Assembly: GCA_017607445.1 (NCBI GenBank)
Contig: JAEVHH010000001.1
Location: 2,976,001 to 3,040,000 of the forward strand
Length of the DNA stretch: 64,000 bases
DNA from: Histoplasma ohiense
Taxonomy: Eukaryota > Ascomycota > Eurotiomycetes > Onygenales > Ajellomycetaceae
Direction of reading: 5' to 3'
Below the pieces are notes generated by a model. The model was not told where the DNA came from, did no database searches, and was given only the letters and a program-made list of their open reading frames with translations. This document shows, one piece after another, positions 11,265-23,946 of the stretch. Each line of letters starts with the position of its first letter. Position 1 is the stretch's first letter. A program made the position numbers and the translations under genes.

Positions 11265-14200
11265 TCATTCCTTTAACCCTTGATTTTCTAGTAGCTCCAC
11301 TACAACTTGACTGCGCTCGTGCTCAGGGTGCTGCATGCAAATTTTTACAGTCCGACCCGCGGTCGAAAGTGCAGTCGAAAGACCCAGCCCATTCTGCCCA
11401 TTCAAGGGGTTTGTCGCAGCCGCCTCGTTAAAATTGGCCGATGATGCGTTGCCAAAACCGCTAGACCCATTCCCAGCATCGTCAAGAAGCATTACATTAC
11501 GGCCTGCAATGACTTGTCTAAGTCGCCCGTTCACAGCATTGCGGACTTCGACAAAATCTTCGTTGACGAGTATGAGGAATTTCCCATAAAGACAGGCGGA
11601 TGTTGCACGGCCGAGGAATTGCATAATCACTCCATGACTAACTTCTCCAAATTTGTCAATGTAGATAGCGCAGTCAACGAAGACCAAGAGGAAGTCTCTG
11701 TCGGTGAGGCGAAACATGCCCAAAGGCCGGAGATTGTTAATTCGGTTGCCAATTTGGTTGAGGGCCGGTTGGTTTTCTGGTAAGGTTGCACGGAGGTTTG
11801 GAACAGACCATGGCTGCTTCTTGTCTAGTGTGAGTACCTCGACGCCTCGGGACGTCGAAATGGCGAGGGAAGAATGGAAAAGATTGATACTATAGCTGTC
11901 TGCTGGGATGTAAAACTCGTCGTAGTCACGGAAAAATTCGGTGTGCCCACGGCGTGTTTGCATGAATCGCGGACGGGACGAGGAGGATTTCTGTAGAACA
12001 GGTTCCAGAGCCTAAGAGGAAAATTGTCAATGATTGGTGAGCCGTTTACACTTACGAAATCCTCCAGGTGTATTTGTTATGAGACGATCTGAATGACAAT
12101 ACCTTGAAAGTGGAAGTAATTCCATCACGCTTCTTGTAAATCACAAGAGCCCTGTCCTTCATTCGGCCGGCAACAAAAAATCCAACTTCTCGGTTACCAG
12201 ACAACTTTTGAGGCGCACGCCTTTGTGAGTCGCTTTGCGTAGGAACTCCACTTGGCGGGCATACCACGTCGAGGTGGTGAGAAATCAAAGATTTGTCTGC
12301 AATGAGCAGGAACAAGTTGAACTCTTCGAAAACAGCAATCTGAGTTACTCGAGTAGTAGATATCGCCTGTGGAGGAGAGGTTAGGAATGAAAGCAACGAA
12401 GTCTAGCTAAAAATTTGGGAGGCATTGCTTACCTTAGTCCAGCCTCTAGGGTTGTCGTATTCAGATATATACACGCCGTAATCTGTTCCAATTGCACACA
12501 TCAATCGCCCATGTGGTTGCTGGAATACCGTAGCGCAGTTGACCGCAGCTCTGCAAACTGGCAATGGTCGCGACAGACTCCCTTCATACCTAGCTTCAAC
12601 CTCACGTATCGCTCGATCCAGCGGAGTGCCTGTAATTACTGAGGTTTTAGGCGCAACTGCATGTTCTGGATAAGCAAATGCAGAGTCCGAAAGCACACGA
12701 AGCTTGAAAGGCTCCGCATTCTGAGCATGGAGAGATTTAGCATGCTTTATTTTGGCCTCGATAATCTTTTCACACCATTCTTGTCGGTTTTGAGCAGTGG
12801 GTGCATAGAGGGTGTACACGTCTGGCTGACCGAGGTGCTTGATTCTAAATGGATATAAAATTTTGTCATCCCTAGCGTTGTCAAGCACTGACGTAGGGAC
12901 CATTGTTTTGTTGGATAGGGACGAATTGGTTGAGGTGGTGGAAGAGCTAGTAGCAGCGTGGGCCAGCGCACCAGGCGTAGGGCTACTCCGATCAGCCGGA
13001 GAAGACAGTCTACCAGCAGCAGGTGCTGAAACGGCAGTTATGCCCCTGACCGAAGATCTCATAACAGGATCGTCGTTAGTGCTCTCGAGCATTAGCAGGT
13101 CCATTGGTATTGGAAATTTGGAGACATCATAAATCTCTTTGCGTGCCGCATCTCGTGTGAAACCGATTTTCGCAAGAATTAGATATCGATCGAACAAAAT
13201 AGCCCGTATGTCAACCCAATTAAACCGTTTTGTCCGCGGACGTTGTAGATCTCCTTGGAAAATAATCTCTAAGTGCTCAAGATTAAATTCAAATTCCCGT
13301 TTCACTTCGGGCCTAAACTGAAGTTTCAATCCTAATTCCTTCAGAGACACACTTTTGGCCATATCTCCGACTTTCGTATCACATTCTGAAGCAACAGCCT
13401 TTATTTCGTCTATAGCCTGTATCAAATTAGACTTCTCTTCGGAGTCTTTGTCTATGCTCTTTAATACGGTATTTAAGAGAAGAACATATCGTTGGATACG
13501 TGTGATCGGAGCCTTCAAGTATGTATCCCAACTTAATCGGTTTGAGAGTTTGTTGTCTCGGGCTTGATTCAAGAATTGCCTGAACATCAAGTTTGTTTCA
13601 GCTTCTCTCCGGACAAGGTAATTTGCATTCGGAAAGGTCGCTGCGTAATCGATATAAGCAGCCTTGGCTCGTCGAATCCATTCACGGAAAATGTCACTAA
13701 AGCCAACAATAAATGGACCCTGTTCCTTTTGTCGATATTTCAATTGTGCAAGTAAATGATCCTCATTGACCTTTTTGACAGCATCGACCTTTCCAAAGAC
13801 TTCATCTAAGAACTTGCTGAGGCGTTTTGGGTTAATCACTGGTGGATCAAATTCGGCGAGCTGATCACGGTACAAAGTTCGTAAGACATCCAACTGTCCA
13901 ATGAACGCATCTTCGGTTGTGACAATCTCGTGAAGGATATTCTGCCGATCGACTTCTTTTTTGGAATGAGTATCAAATATTTCCTTTCCCACTTTATAGA
14001 ATGTTGCCCAGTCTTCAGCTTTTTTCTCCGGTTCCATAGCCTGCGCCTGGAGATTGACCTTCTTTAGAGTTCGCATGCAGTGATGAGAATAGCAGCGACC
14101 AACAGATTCTCCTTCCTGCAAGTGTAGACGAGACGAGTAGCAACCTTGACCGCTGATCTGCCAGAAAACACCGGAAAGTGTTCCAGGACCAAACTTAACC

Positions 14201-16947
14201 CATTCTTCATCTTTAATCAGCACACCTTCTTTCAACATATTTTCCACGACCCTGTCACCCAGAACTTCCGCATCAATGGTGTTCATGGTTGGGACTTTAT
14301 GGGTAAACAAGGCGACAATGGCATCAATGACGGTCTGTTTCCTCAAATCGGCCTCATCTTCGCTCAATCCCTTTATCCATGCGACTATGGCACTAAGGGC
14401 CCAGGGTTCAGTGCATTTTCTGAATTGCTCCGTAGACAATTTCGTAGGATTAAACTTATTGCGTCTTCCGGATGGGATGGTAGGCAGATCTAGCGTAACA
14501 GGTGTCGGAGTTGGCGTATCATAAGCGCCTTGCTTGAGTCTAATCCGGTCTGCGTCCGTTTTCGACCTAATAATCGGATCAGCGCGAGGACTATTCGTAT
14601 GAGTCGAAAGAGATATCGATCGTGGAACCGCCAGTGGGGATGAAACAAACTCTTCTGGATTGGATGAGTAGGGAGGTTGTGAATAGGTATTGTATGGTTC
14701 CGGAATGGGGGGCCGGCTCCGGTAGGTGCCAGCAGGCATCAAGTGCGGGATGAGATTGCTGCTTGCTGCAGGGACAGGCGCAGGAGGTAGAGGCCGGGAA
14801 GACATTCCCGGGTGGAAAAATAAGTCCTGGGGTTCGCCTTCATCCGTAGTATCGCCGAACGAGATCGGCCGGCTGGACGATCGATTTATGTAGCCTTCAT
14901 CACCGTGGTCAAAGCTCATTCTTCTGTTTTCGATGCTGGGCTCTGGCAGGGGCCCAGTAGAGATGACATCCACTCGTGTTTGAGTACTATGGGATGGGAA
15001 CGGATGAATGGAGTCTTGATCAATACTGGGGTAATCATAGCCATCTGAATGTGCTCCTCGGTCATCTGTGGACCTATCTGAGCTTCGTAATGAACCAGAT
15101 GCAGTTGCAAGCTGCTCAGTACCTGGGCTAATGCTCAGATTGGTATCACCATAGTGAAGACGAGCATCATAGCCTCCACCGTATAGCCCCATATCATAAT
15201 GTGCATAGTCACTATCGCTACTTGACTCAACTCGGCTAGACGGGGTTGGAATGGTGGGGAGTAGACCGGAGACAGGTCGGAAGCCGCTCGCTGCCGGATT
15301 TGTGTTTTGTCGCGCATTGAAGAGCGCATCCTCCGCTTCTGCCATTTGTAGTGCTGCCAGGCCAGCAGCTGCCTCAGCATCTTCGTCATCACTATGTGCA
15401 TCATAGTTAATATTAAAACCGGGCCCTGCGTTAGTTATGTGACCATGGCCATTCATGTGTGAGTGGCGTGTGTCTGGAGATGCACGAGCGTGAGGTGATG
15501 CGGAGAGTGGTGCAGTGCGATCAACGACACTCTCCTGCGACAAGCCAGGATTGGGATAGCTCGTTTGCGAATTTTGCCGTGAGCCAGCTGGCTGGCTTTC
15601 TATAATTGAGCCATCAGCCTGTCTGACAATATTTTCATAATTCGGTTCAAATGCCTCTCTGCCATCTACCCTAGACGGTGCAGCATGCTGCGCCTCCGGC
15701 GGCGGTCCAGGTAATGGTCTCGACTGTGGATGTCGATTCAGAGTATCCATTCTCCTAGGTGAATTTTGGTCTGGCTGGTGAATAGGGTTCTGCACCGCGT
15801 TACTTGTTTGATAGCCTACAGGCAATCCGCCATCGAAAGAGGCGTAGGACGACGGCTGAGGGGACGATTCATGTGAAATCGTGCTATGCGGAGGCGGATG
15901 AGGAGACGAGGAAGCGGTGTGAGAAGTCTGAGAATAATTTCTCACCGGAACGGCCGTGGTCGAACCATCCGCCGTGTATTGGTCCGCATTGTGACCAGTG
16001 TGGGATGGAAGCGTAGCAGAGTATGTTGGCTGTGAAGCGATGCGAGATATGGATGAGATTGCTTGGGAGACAGTGGAGGGAAAGCCGTACGTTGGACGTG
16101 GGGATGATTCCACATATTGCGGTGCTGAATATGCAGAGTAGCTGGTCTCGCTGGCCCGAGAAGGGGGCGGGGGCGGTAGTTGTGAATGCTGAGATGCAGA
16201 CTGTGGAAACTGGAATTGGGGTTGTGGAGAGAATCCATACGACTGGCCGGGAGTGACAGGTTGCCATGAAGGCGTGGGAGATACTTGATAAGTGGCTGAT
16301 GGCGGTGTCTGATACGCGGCCGGATTATAATGTTGGGAGGCTGGGCTGTTGTATGACGTGCTGGTAGTACTACTGGAGGTACTTGCGGGGACGAACGCCT
16401 GTGGATTATATCCCGGCTGCGAATGGATTGGCGGCGTGGGGTATGAGAACTGCACGGGGTTATAGGAAGCTTGGAGAGTGGCTGTTGAGGTATGAGGTTG
16501 ATATTGATGTTGGTACCCCGACATGGCCGCAACTCCGTGCGATGAAGTCTGGCTAACTACAGAATGCTGTGAACCTCCCACGGAAAACTGCAAATTCCTC
16601 GATCCCAGATTATTCGTCACATTATTGTTCACAACGCCACTCGAATAACTCGCATATCCACCACCATGGCCAGCTTGCCCGGGATGGCCAGGAGCAACAG
16701 CACCCGTGCGTTGACGGTTATCATCGAAGTAATTCCGATCATCACCAGCATCAAAGCTTGTCGTCCGTCGCAATGCGTTCGCAGTCTGTTGGCCAGCTAG
16801 TGGAGGGGTTTGTGCATACTGCGCAGGGTACTGAAAGGGTTGCGACTGTGGATGCTGTTGTTGCTGGTGCACGGGATGATGTTGCGGCGAAGGAGTGGCA
16901 GGAAGGCCGTGATAATGATGTTGATGGCCGTTCTGTTGGTATGCCAT
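11265..16947 (-). CDS. ROM2: Rho1 guanine nucleotide exchange factor, Rom2 type (DEP-DH-PH-CNH)
   Basis: Predicted join on the minus strand: 16947-12433, 12366-12103, 12011-11265; 5,526 nt, 1,841 residues, ending in TGA. Both introns are GT-AG (donors GTAAGC and GTATTG). Domains in order: a long disordered Q/S/P/Y-rich N-terminus (to about 830); a DEP-like region around TEQFRKCTEPWALSAIVAW (about 830-960); the RhoGEF (DH) domain from about 997, RQNILHEIVTTEDAFIGQL, through RLSWDTYLKAPITRIQRY to about 1195; a PH domain (about 1205-1390) ending EWCEKIIEAKIK; and a citron homology (CNH) domain from about 1460 to the end, spanning both introns. Known role: Rom2 loads GTP on Rho1 at the plasma membrane and feeds the cell wall integrity pathway and glucan synthase. 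Start chosen at MAYQQNG; an in-frame ATG 14 codons upstream also exists, and a ttgcag acceptor just above suggests a 5' UTR intron. Confidence 0.9.
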
Positions 16948-17477
16948 ATTTGGAAACAGAGCAAGATTAACCTGCAATCCCACGCGCAACGTGGGTAAGA
17001 GTTAGGTTTCAAGCAACCGTTGATAAAATGAGGACACGAACATGTGGGATGCTAAGCCTGGTTGAATGGGGGGAGCCGACTCTGGAATTTCCGTCAGTCG
17101 GTGAACCCGAACCAGCGACACACTAGAACGTGACAGTCATTAGCAGAGGTTAGACAGAGAATAGCGCCGGAAGAAGAGCGAGAGCGACAGCGGCTTCCAT
17201 GGAGAAAGGAAAGAGGGATATTGATATCGGAGCGCAGGAGGCGGAGTCGAGTCGAGGAGGAGGTGAGATGTCAACGCCAAGGGTGATTAAGTCAGCAGTG
17301 TGCGTGCGGCGCAAGGACCACGCCAGCGGAGCCTCACGGGCAACGCACGACACACGCCAGGGTCGGTGTATATATAGCGCAAAGCTGGTCAAGATAGCCG
17401 AAAAAAAAGGGCAAATTCGGACAGATACTTACTCGCACTCGATTTCTTCAAAATCTAGAAAAAGGGCAATATTATCA

Positions 17478-17523
17478 TTCTTTTTCTTTTTCTTTTTCTT
17501 TTTCTTCTTGTTTGTTTGTTTGT
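17478..17523. repeat. Pyrimidine tract (CTTTTT)n followed by (TTTG)n
   Basis: Direct reading shows about four repeats of ctttttc/tttttc, then tcttcttg and four tttg units. Simple-sequence repeat in the upstream region of ROM2, about 500 bp above its start codon. Such tracts are common in fungal promoters; no specific function is claimed. Confidence 0.7.
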
Positions 17524-18008
17524 TGGGAGTTTATTCGCTTTGGGCTCCTGCCATCCCCCCAGATCTATTTTACTAGTTCTAATGGGACTAACTTTAACTC
17601 ATGACAGCCTTACAGGAGGGGAAATGGCAGCTGGTCACTTGAACCATGACCTCCCAGATTTGACAGAAACTGAATCCGATATGTGTTTTGCTTTTGGCTA
17701 CTAATTTATTGACCTATTTCTCATTTCCAAGCTGTGAGCGATTGATGAAATATACAACTAATCGGTACGCTGCTGGCAGATCTCGGATTTAGTTCTCCCC
17801 CACTAACTAGCCACTAACTAGTTTATTTATCCAAGAAAAGCGAAAATCCAACCATGTATCTCCACGGATTGATGGGACGGGAGCTGAGATATCAGCCAGG
17901 ACGCTGAACCTGTTGTTAGGGATAGTTCATATTAGGACTTTGTCATAGAAAAACAGATAAGGAAGATCAACATGTAACCACCGATTTATTAGATGTACTG
18001 CATCACAA

Positions 18009-18009
<1 letters not shown>

Positions 18010-18041
<32 letters not shown>
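18010..18041. repeat. Poly(A) homopolymer of about 32 bases
   Basis: An uninterrupted A run followed by a purine-rich segment (ggGAGAGAGaaaaag). It could be the tail of a retroposed sequence on the plus strand, but I see no matching target duplication or body. Length is also prone to sequencing error. Confidence 0.8.
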
Positions 18042-18044
<3 letters not shown>

Positions 18045-18632
18045 AGAGAGAAAAAGTAAAAAAGGAAACAAAAATCCAAATCTGCGACTGTTGCCTCTGC
18101 CGAGGCAAGCACAAACAGCATTAAGCATCTAAAAGATCACTCACTTAATTCCAATTTGATGATCAACCCAGGGGCATAATCGTGAAATTAACTACCTCAC
18201 AACTTACTGCTGCAATTGAGGCAACATCTTTATCCAGAACCTACTAGTTTTACATGTTCGATCCTCCATTTCCGTTACGCATACCGGAAAGGAATCAACA
18301 AAAGGGGCACGTTTTGAAGGGAGACTTCTTAAATCTAATGGAGAGGAATGATTTGATTTATCAGAAAATAGCTAAAATAACAACAAGGGGTTGATATCGA
18401 AAATCAAACAAGCTATGGAAACAGGAGAAGACCAGTGTGGGATAGTATACGTCATCGAAACCAAAATAATATATAACATAAAAATGGAGGGAAGAAAAAA
18501 GCACTCCTCCCGCCGTATTCCATATAACAGGTAAAGACCTCAGTAGCCTATAATCGAAATTCTTGAGCTAACCCTTGCCGCCAGCTACAACTGCGCCGGC
18601 ATCCTATTTCCCATCTCCGTCACATCAATCTT

Positions 18633-21600
18633 CTAAGCTGCAACCTCAGCCCCTTCCAACAAATCACGATCCGCATCACGCGCGGAGGATCTTCCGCCGC
18701 CAGGCCTTGTCGGGCCATGTCCGCTTCTGCTATCGTCATACATCCCATCGTCCTCTTCATCGTCATCATCATCCGGTCGCCCGGCATGTGCATTCTCCTC
18801 CAACTCTCGTTGAGCTTCATCCATCTTCTTGCGTACTTCTGCTGCCATGCGCATCCCATCGGACACTATATTGTCCAGGACGCCGCGTAGGCCCTTGTGG
18901 CCTGGTGGAACTATGCCGCCAGAGGCTCCCGCGACGGTGGCGCCGATGCTTGACACCGTACCGGCACCATAACGTCTAGCGCCGAGGTTGGTGAATGTTG
19001 TGAGGTTAGAAGAAAGTGAGTTGTTGCGGAGGGAGGCCGTGTCGGCCGTGTCGGAGAGGTGGAAAGATTGAGGGAAAAAGGACTCGAAGAATTGTTCGAG
19101 GAGTTCGTCGGCGAGGATTACCATGCGGAAAGTCGGGATGGTGATGTGTAGTGGGTGGGCAGGATCGAGGGCGAGGTTTGCAGATTCGGAAGCTTGTTTG
19201 TGGTTTGTACTGGTTTGTAAGGGGGCAGTGGATTTTTGCGGTGAAGATGAGGGGTTATTGGAATGTGAATTCGCTTGATTTTTATTGGCGACATCCGTAT
19301 CTTCTAAGTCTATAAGGTCTCCATCATTGTCTTCGTCGTCTCCAATGGCAAATGCGTCTACCTTGCTCTCTATCTCACTTGTTGATTTCTCCTGGTTCGA
19401 TGGATGACTGGGATCCGCGTACTCAAAGCACCGGCGTATGAAGTCGCTAACACTTCCTAGAAATTTCTCTTCAGTACTTAAGGTTGTGTTACCCCCAAGC
19501 CCCTTCTCCACGGACATTACAGCGTTATTAGTTTCTGCCGCGTCACTCGAAACCAAAGTACCATCGAATCCTCTTCTTGAAAGGAAGAGTAACGCTTCTG
19601 ACATCCTAAGGATGCCTTCCCTATCAACTTGGCCAGTCCCACTATCATCGTACAGCTCGAAAAAGTAGTTGATCGTATTCATGATATCCCTAGATCCTTT
19701 TATGCGAACCATCCCGTTCACAACATTTTGAAGGCTTAGACCTTGAACTTTATCGACATCCCAGTTGCGGAACAGTCGCCTCATGAACTCGTGGTCGGCG
19801 GCCCGTGTGGCACCGTTAACATCAAAGGATTTGCTCCGTCCTCTGATACTTGCATTTGAATAAGTACCCCGCTCGGTTGGGGAAATACTTTGGCGCGCTG
19901 GAGAGTCTGTAGTGGCCCATTTGGCAGTGGCTGCCAGGAACTCTCGAAAACAGTCGTAATCCATAAGAGTAGGGCTGGGCCCAACGCCGACTCTTGCAAT
20001 TTCGGCATCAGGATTTGACATCAAAAGTGAATTACGGCGGCGAGGTGTGATGTTTTCCTTCTCCTTTCGTCTTTTCTCTTCTTCCGCTTGACGTGTCCTT
20101 TCCTGGTGATCATATAGTCTCTCATAAAAACGGTCGTAAATCGCTCCCAAATCATCCACGCTTAGGCGCTTACTCTCTGGACCCAGGTTCCGGATCGACG
20201 TCCGTTTAGCGAAACTCTCGATATTTTCTAGTACAGCATCTTTGTGTTTATCTCTCTCCTCTACAACGGTGCTGTGAGTTATGCCAGAAAATTCCTTAAA
20301 TGCAACAACCATTAACTCTTGAAATCGTGTAATTGCCCTCAGTTTAGAGTTTTCAGAGCGAGGATGGGCCGATTCATCGAGCCTCGAAAAATAAGACTTC
20401 AAAACCGAAATGAAGGTTCCATCATCGGTCACATCAAGAAGCTCCTCGCCGTTGATTCGCAAGATGGCTAACCCAATTTGGAACAAGACTTTAGGTCCTT
20501 CCAGGAAAAACACGTCGAGAACACGAAATGCAAACACGAGAGGCATTGAGTTGATATATAGTGACAAAAACCACGGAAGAGACACAACCGAGAGCTGAAC
20601 ATCTGATCGAACTAGATGTTCCCAGAGAACAGGCATTGTCTTCTCCACAAGCGATTCAAAAACCTTCTGGTCCAGAAGTGTTCCGTACATTGTTGTGGAG
20701 TAGTAACCAGGTAGAAGACGCTGACATAGGACCGATAACAAGAAGAAAGCTTGAGTTTCAGACATATATCTGTGCAATAGTCAACTTGGTTCATTTATAT
20801 TAACGCGCAAAGTGGGCTAGACTCACATTAATAACGCGGCAACAACGATATTCATGGCTTGACAATAACCAATTTCTTCATTTATCCAACTGTAAGCAGT
20901 TAAAACTCTCCGTAGCCGACCAATTCCTTCTTCGCTCTGGAATCCTGGATATTCAGGAAGACTACGGTTCAGATCTTTTTCGATTTCGTCTATAGCGAGG
21001 GACTCGCGTCCAGAAAATTTTGACAGTGTTTCTGTATATAACTTTGGAGATCGGATGCGTGCATAGAACGACCCGGACGTTAGCTCCCATATCTCTCCTC
21101 GAAGCCTATTGGGAAGGCCAACACGTATTAATTTGTGGAAGGTCGGTTGACGAATTAGGGTTGCATTACGACCGTTTTCTACTTAAAATCAATAGCCATC
21201 CGGGGAAAAAAGTAATCCGTAAGCAAAATAAAAAACTAACCATACCTCTAAAATACTCTCCCCATAGCCGCATTTTACTTCGGTCCCTTAGTTTCCGAGC
21301 ATCCCCAGGATACCTGAACACCAATCCTAAACCCGTGTCAGGCGGCTCCCTTGAAGGTGCATTCTGGTCGGGTTTGTCATTTGACTTAGTCGTTCGCCCA
21401 CTGAGCAAGTACTCAGAATGACACTCTGCGACAACCATCCGTAAATTATCCACATCTTTCATTCCTTCTCTCAAACCTCTCTTTAGACCATCACAGAACC
21501 GTTCACACGCGTGTCTACTCCCTATCAGATGCAAAGTGAACCGTTGCGGTGCCGCCGGGGTGTCCTTCGCATTAGTTTTTACCAGTGCTCCATTCCACGT

Positions 21601-22062
21601 CGTCAACGCCAGTGAGAACACATGGCTAAGACTGTTCAAACGTTCCACCCTTCGAATTGCGCATAGTGGGATTGTGAACCCATTGCCCGAAGGTCCCGTC
21701 CCATGTGTTTGACCCGTGAATGCTGACGAAGAACCAAAGCTAGCGGCTGACAAAAAACTAGTATGCTGCGTTGAAAAACATAAGAACCGCTCGCTCAGAT
21801 GCAAGTTGCCTTCGTATCTGTTTCCTGGTCGTTCTGCATCCTTGGTGCCCTGTGTAGCATGCGAGGGTGTCAAGAAGGGGATGGGTAAGACCAGTTCAGC
21901 GCTTATTTCCTGGAGCGGATTCTGAGAATCAGGGAGACGGAATTGTTGGCGGAAAAGAGATGCCTTGGAAGGATTCCGGTCAGAGGAGGAAGAAGGAAGC
22001 AGAAAATTGGCTGGGTCAATGAAGGCCTGCGCCTTCTGAACGAGGGAAGAAAGTTGGAACAT
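18633..22062 (-). CDS. GYP2: GRAM-TBC-EF-hand Rab GTPase-activating protein (Gyp2/Mdr1 type)
   Basis: Predicted join on the minus strand: 22062-21246, 21178-20827, 20769-18633; 3,306 nt, 1,101 residues, ending in TAG, introns GT-AG. Starts [19 protein letters not shown] domain occupies roughly residues 60-175 ([14 protein letters not shown], then [14 protein letters not shown]). The TBC domain begins at the exon 1/2 junction with a stretch ending [17 protein letters not shown], carries the arginine-finger motif [16 protein letters not shown] and the glutamine-finger motif [10 protein letters not shown], and continues in exon 3 ([20 protein letters not shown]). A linker with coiled [14 protein letters not shown] follows, then an EF-hand-like unit with [14 protein letters not shown] (about 760-775). 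The C-terminus is acidic (DDDDDEEDD). Known family role: accelerates GTP hydrolysis by Ypt/Rab GTPases (Ypt6 and others for yeast Gyp2) in Golgi/endosome traffic. Both catalytic fingers are present, so it should be active. Confidence 0.92.
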
Positions 22063-22989
22063 GATTGGAGATAACTGTATTCAAAGGGTATGGCCCCTCA
22101 CGCTTGATGGGCTCCTTGATTTTCGTGAAGCTACTTTCGTATTATTGCTTAACCGGCCGTCTTTATAGAGATGCTGTGAGGGAGCCGTTACGTTGCCAAC
22201 AACCGGCTTCACTTGAGTTGGGGTTTGTCCAGGGGTCGGTCAGAGGTCAACTTTTGCTCCTCAAAGTCATGATAGATATCACAGATCCAGTCTCCTGTCT
22301 GTGGTCATGGATGGATATGTAGACATCACCAGGCCTGGTCGTCCTTTGACACTAATGGGACTATTCTGGGAGCAATGGGTGTGTAGAATGGAGCTGGATA
22401 GATATGCAGTTCTCCTGCTGAAGTGGAGTCAGTCTGCCTCGTCGATCAAGGTGCGGCTTAAGCACCAAGCACCGGGGACGGTGGATTGTTCTTCCTTTCC
22501 GATGACAGGGCTTCATCTCCAGTAAGCCGCTGCTGCATTGAGAGGATTCCTTTCGGCTACATCCAGCCATGGATCCTCCATTACTATTTGAATATTACAT
22601 ATTGCCGACCAAGCGACATCAGTGCAAAATCATGTGCAGTTCAAAGATGCGGATCTTGCAGGCTAGTTGTAGCATTTAGCAACCTAAATACTATTATACT
22701 GCGTGTACCCAAATATCGGTTGGAATCCCCTATTGATTTGGATTTGAAACATGTTGCTTATTTTTGTTTTCTGATATGACTGCGGAGTTTCAACTGGTCA
22801 ACGAGGCCCTTCTTAGTAAATCCCATTTTTCATTTTGGTTTTTGGCATTTAGCAATTGGTTCTCTGGTCAATCATCAGTACAGGGTGAAGCAGACTCGAG
22901 TACATAACTTATAAAAGATATTGGAAAGAAAAGCTTGGTAAATGGTCATGACAAATGTAATTTAGAAGGCTAAGTACAAAAATCAATAC
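22063..22989. other. Intergenic; nothing recognised
   Basis: Upstream flank of the Rab GAP gene and downstream flank of the APH pseudogene. Short open frames (for example 22486-22779, plus) carry no family signal. Confidence 0.4.
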
Positions 22990-23946
22990 TTATACTGCTC
23001 CAATCTGCAGTACATATTCACCGAAAGCAGTGAACTCAGGCTTGTATGCAGTTAAGAATTTGGGAATCCAAACATTGCGCCATTCCCCCTTATAGTCTGA
23101 TGTGTATAAGGCCTTGCAATACTCTCAGTACTCTGGATAGCAGCCAGCATGAGCCCAATCAACTACAGCAAGAACACATGAGTGATCAGCTTGTGAAATT
23201 AGAATATTACCCCAATGCAAGTCTCTATGAGCCAATCTGATGGCTCCATCATCTGGTAGATAGTCTTGATAAGGATCCTGATATCTCTTCGAATCAGGAA
23301 GCTAGCTTTGAGGCAGAGAAGAAAACCAGTCATTGAATGCTTTCACATTTTTAAAAGATTCTGATTGAGGGATGGTTGTGAAGACATAATCGTGCCAATG
23401 TGTGTGGTTGATGGACCCTACACCTCAGTAAGCAACTTCACTGATAAACATTGTGAGATATAACTATGCATACCAATAAATGAGTTGCAAGGATCTGGCT
23501 CAATTTGCTGAAGAGAAGAAATAATCTCCCGTAACTGACTGCAAATAAAAGTTCCTATCCAGCTCATTGAGAGAATGCCATTGATCATATAGTGTATCTC
23601 CCTGAATAAGCTCCATATAAATGAACACAGAATTTTGATAAACTCTCCAATCATACACCTCTGGGACAGGTATTTTCTCAGCAAAAGAGGTTTGAAGCAT
23701 GCGAAGAGTTAGAGCTTCTTCAACTGTCACAGATGGCCCAAACTTGACTAGAATATTTAGATGCTCAAATTTAACTAGTGAAGACTGTGGATGTTTGTTG
23801 AACTGTTCTGAGAGGGAGCCAACCTCTGTAGTAGTTGGCAAGCTCTTATGGCCTGCTTTGGTGAAGAAGGAGGAGTCAAGGAAGTCCATCTCTGTTTGCA
23901 TTGCATTTAGAGTTGCTGATAGTTGAATTTGCTGTTTAATCGGCAT
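22990..23946 (-). pseudogene. Broken APH-family (aminoglycoside phosphotransferase-like) gene
   Basis: Minus-strand reading gives an almost complete protein of the fungal APH/choline-kinase-like family, starting MPIKQQIQL at 23946 and ending in TAA at 22992-22990. Seen in order: VKFGPSVTVEEALTL, VPEVYDW, IYMELIQGDTLYDQW, the Brenner catalytic motif IRLAHRDLHWGNILI, the metal-binding VVDWAHAG, and a C-terminal FGEYVLQIGAV. An intron of about 55 bp (gtatgc to gtgtag) lies near 23475-23420. It is broken by a one-base frame change near 23545, a TAG at 23304-23302 and a TGA at 23127-23125, the latter where the family usually has tryptophan (PEYWEYC). Kinase motifs themselves are intact, so decay is recent. 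These proteins form large families in Onygenales and Aspergillus, with substrates mostly unknown. Two assembly errors plus one stop could not easily explain all three lesions. Confidence 0.82.

Larger units (their letters stand above)
16948..18632. other. Intergenic between ROM2 and the Rab GAP gene
   Basis: Left part is the ROM2 upstream region; right part is downstream of the Rab GAP gene. No open frame shows a domain. It holds a pyrimidine tract and a long poly(A) run listed separately. Confidence 0.4.

Noticed and set aside
10867..11268. 133-codon minus-strand open frame rich in F, L and S
   Set aside because: It lies directly below the ROM2 stop in purine/pyrimidine-skewed sequence; the hydrophobic look comes from base skew, and there is no family signal. 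Best read as 3' UTR.
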